Shown here: piece after piece, positions 39,625 through 44,332 of the stretch | Position numbering within the stretch: the stretch's first letter is position 1 | Layout of the letters: every line of letters starts with the position of its first letter | Assembly: GCA_903825355.1 (NCBI GenBank) | Contig: CAIKAH010000021.1 | Coordinates: forward strand, 73,273-117,604 | DNA: 44,332 nucleotides | Direction: 5' to 3' | Origin: an uncultured bacterium | Lineage (GTDB): Bacteria > Babelota > Babeliae > Babelales > RVW-14 | Translations under genes and position numbers: made by a program | The notes under the pieces: model-generated | What the model was told of the DNA's origin: nothing | The model's database searches: none | Seen by the model: the letters and a program-made list of their open reading frames with translations, nothing else

Positions 39625-41532
39625 TTATTTTTTACTTTTAAAACGCATTTTTTTAATTAGTGGTTTTTTATTAGTCTGTTTAGCTTTTGTAACAGCATTT
39701 TTGCTATCTACAAGAGCTTTGCGCGGTGCTTTAGCTAGTTTGGTTGCTTCATTAACTGTTTTAACCTTAAATGCAGCTATAAGATCGGCTTCTAGTTTCC
39801 TTTTTTGAGCTCTAGAGGCTTTGTTGTATGCTTGCCATGCTTTTGCTTGAGCCTGGCTCAGAACTTCTGCGTTGACTTGAGGATTGGTATCGGGAATTTT
39901 TGCTGCTGTGGTACTAAAGTATCCAAATCTCGCTCCTGCAGCACGTGGAAAGTTGGTGTATAGGTCAGAAAAAGTATCGTTATTAAAGAGAGCTATGTTA
40001 TTAGCTTTGTCGCCAATAACATCACTAAATCCTGTTACTGGCATATTCTGATTATTTAGAAGGAGCCCCCATGTGCCATTATTATATTGAGCAACATGCC
40101 CTTGTATAGTAATCGCAAGAGCGTTTGTTGCACTAATCGCACAAATGCTCTTGCAAGATATCGACATTAAAGTATTGTCAACCTTAATCGTGGTTGCAGC
40201 GCATTGACTCCAGGCGAGAGGCAGGGTGTTACTTGCTTTAGCGCACCACACTCTTCCTGTATCATCAATAGCCCAAATGCTACCGTCATGTGCTTGAGAA
40301 ATGTTAGTTAGGGGGAGGTATTTTCCTTTAGCGTCTTTAGGGCCTTCTTGTATTGCACTGTAAGTAACGGGACTACCAGCTTTAGGTGTTTGGTGCCACA
40401 ATGCGTTGTTTTGGTCAAGTACAAGTAGTACATCTTTCTGCCCGGAAGTAATAGCTAGAGGCTTTCCTTTGTTTACACCGAAGGGTGTGCAAGTTATAGG
40501 ATTAGTGAGTAGTGATCCTGCTTGGAAAATAGCACCATCTGTAAGGGCAATAAAAGATTGCTTAGTTCCATTAATCGTAAAACATTCAATTTGGTTAGTT
40601 GTGCTTGCTGGTAACCCTGTCATGGTAAGCGATTGCCATGTATCAAGTACTTCCATATAATTAGTGCTGACTGCCTTTGTTTGGTTCATGATAGCTAGCG
40701 TTGTCCCGTTCATAGCAATACTATATGCTGAAACCGCGCCAGTTGAATCAGTAGAAAGTGCAATGCAATCGGAGGAGGTAATTTTTTGTGAAAAATCAAC
40801 AGGCTCATCTACTTCAGTTGGCAAGCTATTGACCACAACATTGCTGATAGTGATTGAGCTATATAGGCTGCCAAAACTAAAATAAATATTTTTATTTACT
40901 TTAAGATTGGAAAAAGCAGTAGGATTTTTATTGTTGAGCAAAAGATAATCACTGTAGGTTGCTATGGTTTTAAAATTGCTTGCATCTGTACCATGATCTT
41001 TAATTTTTACGATAATTTGCTTGTTTTCATAGTTAACTTCAAAGCGCATATCAACTTTAATAATAGCTTTTCCATCATCTGCTCTATTGTCGATTATGGG
41101 TGCTTCCCCTCCTAAATTCCAGCTGGCAGTTTGCTTAGCTGGTGGTGTTCCTGTATAAACATACGTTTTACTGTTTCCTACAGTAGGCGTGCCAGATCCA
41201 GCACCAAAAATAAAGGATATGGTATTGCTATAATCAAGTGCACCGTCTCCAAGGAGGCAGAATGTCACATTTGTTTGATCCCACGGTGTAGTATTGTTTG
41301 AAGTAAGGACAGTGCAATCAATGGTTCCATTCCCATTTGGCAATGCCCATCCTTGGAAGAATGAAGGAAAATGTAAAGAAGCTGTATTGGTGCCGATTGT
41401 AGAGCTAAAGGAGGCGGGGGCCGCAGTGGTTTGTAAGGAAACAGGCGCTGTTGTTGTAGCGTTTGCTTGATAAACAAATACAGAAAATAGAGTGATAAGG
41501 TAAAAAACAATCTTTTTTAACGTATTTTTCAT
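39625..41532 (-). CDS. Exported tectonin-like beta-propeller protein with basic tail
   Basis: 635 residues. A signal peptide (about 1-25, ending YQANA) leads to a beta-sandwich module (about 50-240) that opens with FFQGWALPNGNGT and ends YFSFGSLYSSITISNVVVN. A propeller (about 252-535) has blades such as FIALTDGAIFQAG, VLLVLDQNNALWHQ, ISQAHDGSIWAIDDTGRVWCA and LAITIQGHVAQYNNGTWGLL, closely matching blades of the gene at 35124 in order and sequence. The tail (545-635) is helical and Lys/Ala-rich, ending KKMRFKSKK. It is the first gene of the minus-strand trio, with a 27-base gap to the next. Confidence 0.75.
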   Translation of the reverse strand: MKNTLKKIVFYLITLFSVFVYQANATTTAPVSLQTTAAPASFSSTIGTNTASLHFPSFFQGWALPNGNGTIDCTVLTSNNTTPWDQTNVTFCLLGDGALDYSNTISFIFGAGSGTPTVGNSKTYVYTGTPPAKQTASWNLGGEAPIIDNRADDGKAIIKVDMRFEVNYENKQIIVKIKDHGTDASNFKTIATYSDYLLLNNKNPTAFSNLKVNKNIYFSFGSLYSSITISNVVVNSLPTEVDEPVDFSQKITSSDCIALSTDSTGAVSAYSIAMNGTTLAIMNQTKAVSTNYMEVLDTWQSLTMTGLPASTTNQIECFTINGTKQSFIALTDGAIFQAGSLLTNPITCTPFGVNKGKPLAITSGQKDVLLVLDQNNALWHQTPKAGSPVTYSAIQEGPKDAKGKYLPLTNISQAHDGSIWAIDDTGRVWCAKASNTLPLAWSQCAATTIKVDNTLMSISCKSICAISATNALAITIQGHVAQYNNGTWGLLLNNQNMPVTGFSDVIGDKANNIALFNNDTFSDLYTNFPRAAGARFGYFSTTAAKIPDTNPQVNAEVLSQAQAKAWQAYNKASRAQKRKLEADLIAAFKVKTVNEATKLAKAPRKALVDSKNAVTKAKQTNKKPLIKKMRFKSKK

Positions 41533-41788
41533 GCTTTAAAATCCTTTTTTTTTAATGACTTAACATTATCCATTTTTAACTTTAGCAAGGGGATGGTTCT
41601 ATTAGCCAGGGTTTTATGAATCTTAAAAAAAATAGTTGCCTGTAATTGTTTTTAAGTGGATCTAGCGTAATTCAAAGGATTTTCTAGCAAAATCTAAAAT
41701 GATGGAAAAGATGATAATGGCAATGCTAAAGTTATGTTGTAGTACTTAATTTTTCAAATAATCAGTTTAATTACAAAAAAGGAGTTAT

Positions 41789-43888
41789 ATGAAAATAATC
41801 AATTATAAACTGCTTGCCGCTGTGATGGCACTACTTTGTGTCTCGCAGAATGCACATATGGCGGGGGTAAAAGCTGGTGCTGTGTCATCAGCAGCTGTTT
41901 CTGCGCCATATGAAGCACCGGAATCTTTTGCTGTTGCAGAAAAAAATGTATTTGAGCCGTATGCTACTTCAGGTGGTAAGTGGAAAGTTGGTTGTACCTG
42001 GTCTTGTGAGTGGGATTGGTTCGGGGAATGGAAAACAGACATCCCAGGTTATTTTTTGTTTGAATATATCCCAGCTGATGTTAAAGTTGATTCAACAAAC
42101 GGAACCAAGCTTCAAGATAATGGAAGATTTGAATCTTATTGGGCCCCTGCCCCTCTTCCTGCTAATACAATCCCTCATGGTATTGGTTTTAGTAGTACTT
42201 TGCCTAATATTGGTACAGTTTCTACTTCTGGGCCAAAACTTCCCTTGCTTCTTGTTTTAAATAGTGTAGGTCTTTCCGCTGGCGGAGGTTACAACGGTAA
42301 GGGGAATAGAGATCCAGGTATTTTGAGACATCAGCCTCCGCTGATAGCCTCAGAGGCATTGCCTCCTTTTGGAACGATTAGAGCTAATGTTGCAGCTTCT
42401 AATACTTTTCCTGGTTTAGATTCTCGTTATCATTGGGGACCTAGACCTCCTAAGACTATGCCAGCTAATTGTTTTAAGATGGCTGAGCCAAAATCGAATT
42501 CTATGTATTTGGTTGAACTTAACCAAATAGAAAACACCTTACAAGTCTGGGCAAAGCCTTTAGGCGCTGCAAGAAGTGCTTATGAACCTGTTATTATTGA
42601 TCCTGCTGCTCAAGGAATGATATCAGATTCTATGGCAGCATGTGAAACGCCAGCACAGTATTTTACCTTTGTTGCAGATACTATTATGACGTATGGACTT
42701 TGGGCAAATGGAAACGGGTCAGCGTCTCAGGCTTGGCCAATTCAGTATTCAGTTTCTCAAGTACAGTCCTTGGTCTCAGGCAGTACAGTAGCATCTAAAG
42801 CTCCAGACTTATTAGTATGTCCCGTTGGTTCATTCTTTTTGCATCGTGTTGGTGGTACAACAGGAAGTTTTCTTCGTGCTCCATCTTGGTTTGATAATTG
42901 GGCTACTGCAGTTCCAGGAAACTTTGAGTTTTCTTTTGATACTGATTTGAACCACGATATTATGGTTGGATTCAGTCCTACCAAACTTTCTGGCGCTGCT
43001 GCAGCAACTGTTCCATTAGTTCTGAAAATAGGTATTAATAATAATCAACATGGATGTGTATTATTTAATATGTCTCCTTGCGAATCAGCAGATGAAGTGG
43101 GAAGAAGCACTGAGTTTCCTGCAAGAATCCCGACTGATTTGTATGGTCAGAGTGGTAATCTGACTCAAGCGATTAGTATTAAAGTAGTCTTAAAGCAGTC
43201 AGCTCCAAATGTGAATGGCACTAAAGGAATTTTATCTGTTTGGGCTAAAAAGCCTGGAGCGCCAGATGCGTCTTATATACAAATTTTTGACGGTGATATA
43301 GAGCCTACTATTGCAGCTATGATTGCTGAAGCACCTGCAAATTTGAAGTATTTTAGCTTGACCAAAGGTAATGATCAGGCGATGGACGTAAAGGATGGGT
43401 TCTTTACAAATGTTGTTATAAAAGTGCCGAACGCCCCGGCTGCAGATAAACCAGCTGTTGAAAAGCCTGCAGATAAACCAGCTGTTGAAAAGCCTGCAGA
43501 TAAACCAGCTGTTGAAAAGCCTGCAGTTAAGCCTGGTTACTTGAGAAAGAAAAAAAGAGGCAAGGGCAAAAAAAACAAAAAATCATCAATTGATACTCCA
43601 GCTAACCCTGAGCAACCAGATGAAAAGCCAGCTGATAAGAAAACAACAGATGAAAAGCCAGCTGATAAGAAAACAACAGATGAAAAGCCAGCTGAAAAAA
43701 AAGCAGCTAAAGAAAAAAATAGTTCTGTAAGGAAAAACAACAAAAAAGCAGCGGCAAAAAAAGCAGCGGCAAAAAAAGCAGCGGCAAAAAAAGCAGCGGC
43801 AAAAAAAGCAGCGGCAAAAAAAGCAGATGACAAAAAAGCAGATGACAAAAAAGCAGATGACAAAAAAGCAGATGAAGCGGCCAAATAA
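41789..43888 (+). CDS. Exported protein with two beta-sandwich modules and repetitive Lys/Ala tail
   Basis: 699 residues. A signal peptide (about 1-24) is followed by two copies of the cluster's beta-sandwich module. Copy one (about 58-320) opens WFGEWKTDIPGYFLFEY; copy two (about 369-545) opens WFDNWATAVPGNFEF and has NHDIMVGFSP and YFSLTKGND strands. Within copy two, LSVWAKKPGA echoes LQVWAKPLGA of copy one. From about 550 the protein is repetitive: PADKPAVEK x3, DEKPADKKTT x2, then KKAAA and KKADD runs. It is divergent from the trio on the minus strand across a 256-base spacer and has a GGAG site. A strong terminator follows. Confidence 0.75.
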   Translation: MKIINYKLLAAVMALLCVSQNAHMAGVKAGAVSSAAVSAPYEAPESFAVAEKNVFEPYATSGGKWKVGCTWSCEWDWFGEWKTDIPGYFLFEYIPADVKVDSTNGTKLQDNGRFESYWAPAPLPANTIPHGIGFSSTLPNIGTVSTSGPKLPLLLVLNSVGLSAGGGYNGKGNRDPGILRHQPPLIASEALPPFGTIRANVAASNTFPGLDSRYHWGPRPPKTMPANCFKMAEPKSNSMYLVELNQIENTLQVWAKPLGAARSAYEPVIIDPAAQGMISDSMAACETPAQYFTFVADTIMTYGLWANGNGSASQAWPIQYSVSQVQSLVSGSTVASKAPDLLVCPVGSFFLHRVGGTTGSFLRAPSWFDNWATAVPGNFEFSFDTDLNHDIMVGFSPTKLSGAAAATVPLVLKIGINNNQHGCVLFNMSPCESADEVGRSTEFPARIPTDLYGQSGNLTQAISIKVVLKQSAPNVNGTKGILSVWAKKPGAPDASYIQIFDGDIEPTIAAMIAEAPANLKYFSLTKGNDQAMDVKDGFFTNVVIKVPNAPAADKPAVEKPADKPAVEKPADKPAVEKPAVKPGYLRKKKRGKGKKNKKSSIDTPANPEQPDEKPADKKTTDEKPADKKTTDEKPAEKKAAKEKNSSVRKNNKKAAAKKAAAKKAAAKKAAAKKAAAKKADDKKADDKKADDKKADEAAK
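43442..43534 (+). repeat. 27-bp tandem repeat (PADKPAVEK)
   Basis: Three identical 27-base units begin at 43442, 43469 and 43496, followed by a partial fourth. Each encodes Ala-Asp-Lys-Pro-Ala-Val-Glu-Lys-Pro. In-frame unit length means expansion or loss would only change tail length. Confidence 0.9.
43619..43700 (+). repeat. 30-bp tandem repeat (DEKPADKKTT)
   Basis: Two identical 30-base units begin at 43619 and 43649, with a diverged third copy from 43679 (DEKPAEKKAA). The repeat is in frame within the Lys-rich tail. Confidence 0.88.
43736..43870 (+). repeat. 15-bp tandem repeats coding for KKAAA/KKADD runs
   Basis: Five identical units GCGGCAAAAAAAGCA (43751-43825) are followed by three units GATGACAAAAAAGCA (43826-43870), with one diverged unit before (43736). 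Each unit holds a run of six or seven A, which could slip and shift the frame, and the 15-base units could recombine. The encoded tail resembles the Lys/Ala repeats of histone H1-like proteins. Confidence 0.9.
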
Positions 43889-43928
43889 TAAATAAGTTAC
43901 ACAGCTTAAAATTTCTACGGCCAATAAA

Positions 43929-43969
43929 AAGAAGGGGCGCCTCTAACTTGAGGCGCCCCTTCTTTTTAT
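43929..43969 (+). terminator. Strong rho-independent terminator
   Basis: A perfect 15-bp stem, AAGAAGGGGCGCCTC (43929-43943) with GAGGCGCCCCTTCTT (43950-43964), closes a 6-base loop and is followed by TTTATT. It ends the transcript of the exported protein gene and separates it from ftsY. Confidence 0.9.
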
Positions 43970-44010
43970 TGCATACTTTTTCTATACTATGGGCTATCTG
44001 GTACTAGCTT

Positions 44011-44038
44011 TTGGCAGCGTGGCAGAGGTTTTTAGAAT
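44011..44038 (+). promoter_or_regulatory. Possible ftsY promoter
   Basis: A -35 box TTGGCA (44011-44016) and a -10 box TAGAAT (44033-44038) are spaced by 16 bases. The transcript would begin near 44045, immediately before the GAGGGG ribosome-binding site (44046-44051). Confidence 0.45.
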
Positions 44039-44060
44039 AATTTATGAGGGGTCTACTGTT

Positions 44061-44332
44061 ATGTTCAATTTTCTCAAAGAAAAAATTAAAAAAATTTATA
44101 CTTCTGTTACGCAAGGAATGCAGACGTTGTTTGGTCAGAGTGGTTCTTTTGATGAATCCTTTTTAAAAAAGCTAGCAACGGTACTTATTGCTGCTGATAC
44201 AGGTATTTCTACTACTAATGTCATAATTGAACAACTTAAAAATGGAATGCAGCGTGCGGCTATCAGTGACTTAACACAAGCAAAAGTAGCTCTTGAAAAA
44301 ATTTTAATCGAAATGTTACAACCTACAATTCC
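44061..44332 (+). CDS. ftsY: Signal recognition particle receptor FtsY, 5' part
   Basis: The first 90 codons of a gene cut by the window end. The protein starts MFNFLKEKIKKIYTSVTQG and continues with FDESFLKKLATVLIAADTGISTT. This matches the N-domain of FtsY, in which the L-x-x-x-L-I-x-A-D-x-G pattern is conserved; Ffh has a similar domain, but the short amphipathic N-terminus without a long acidic region fits a short FtsY. The GTPase G-domain would follow beyond the window. FtsY receives SRP-bound ribosomes at the inner membrane. The start has a GAGGGG site 9 bases upstream. Confidence 0.88.
   Translation, partial: MFNFLKEKIKKIYTSVTQGMQTLFGQSGSFDESFLKKLATVLIAADTGISTTNVIIEQLKNGMQRAAISDLTQAKVALEKILIEMLQPTI

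Noticed and set aside
43736..43870. Regular short repeats that could suggest a CRISPR array
   Set aside because: Units are contiguous with no spacers, in frame, and code for the Lys/Ala tail.
43537..43924. Two minus-strand frames rich in FFAAAF or FFVICF repeats
   Set aside because: They are mirror images of the Lys/Ala tandem repeats of the plus-strand exported gene; no start site or independent evidence.
1..44332. Search for insertion sequences, integrases or phage genes
   Set aside because: No transposase, integrase or phage-structural protein motifs and no long terminal inverted repeats were seen.

Overview
The window looks like the chromosome of a small-genome, Gram-negative-type, host-associated bacterium. 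It encodes an outer-membrane-type barrel protein, a Tol system, MurC, FtsH and FtsY. These sit among many Sec-exported proteins with eukaryote-like parts: ankyrin repeats, a RING-H2 finger, ubiquitin-interacting-motif-like helices and tectonin-like propellers. This mix resembles Candidatus Dependentiae (TM6) and other bacteria that live inside protists. That assignment is an inference from gene content; no rRNA is present to settle it. No transposon, prophage or CRISPR array is visible.

Layout. 1-1239 (+): three small genes (end of a HAD phosphatase, a GyrI-like ligand-binding protein, a TfoX-N protein). 1253-5359 (-): a secreted RING-ankyrin protein with its own promoter, a nucleotidyltransferase/HEPN/YbaK-type deacylase operon, and a large secreted protein of unknown function. 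5534-6895 (+): an AAA/DUF4143 ATPase whose promoter is covered by a perfect inverted repeat. 6950-11778: an ABC-2 exporter pair, a secreted DUF885 metallopeptidase-like protein, and a second closely similar ABC ATPase without a permease. 11787-18483 (-): VOC protein, S20, L28, FtsH and the Tol genes, transcribed tolQ-tolR-tolA-tolB-ftsH-rpmB-rpsT-VOC-ABC.

18693-26077: a large secreted helical protein, the CCA-adding enzyme, tRNA-Ala(GGC), a small membrane protein, an aminotransferase and MurC. 26178-28283: an outer-membrane barrel protein with a terminator. 28403-31497 (+): four consecutive exported ankyrin-type proteins, the first with two UIM-like helices. 31463-34993 (-): Nudix hydrolase, thioredoxin, AspRS and a minimal DsbD/CcdA, a likely route for moving reducing power to the periplasm.

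35124-43888: four large exported proteins, three on - and one divergent on +. They share a probable beta-sandwich module starting with a W-x-LP-like motif. Two carry tectonin-like propellers, one carries long helical repeats, and three end in Lys-rich tails. Strong hairpin terminators bound this block on both sides. The window ends in the start of ftsY.

Most notable are (i) the exported ubiquitin-related proteins (RING-H2/ankyrin and UIM/ankyrin), (ii) the undescribed four-gene tectonin/beta-sandwich locus, and (iii) two compact regulatory sites: an operator-like palindrome on the ATPase promoter, and a hairpin that pairs the aspS ribosome-binding site.
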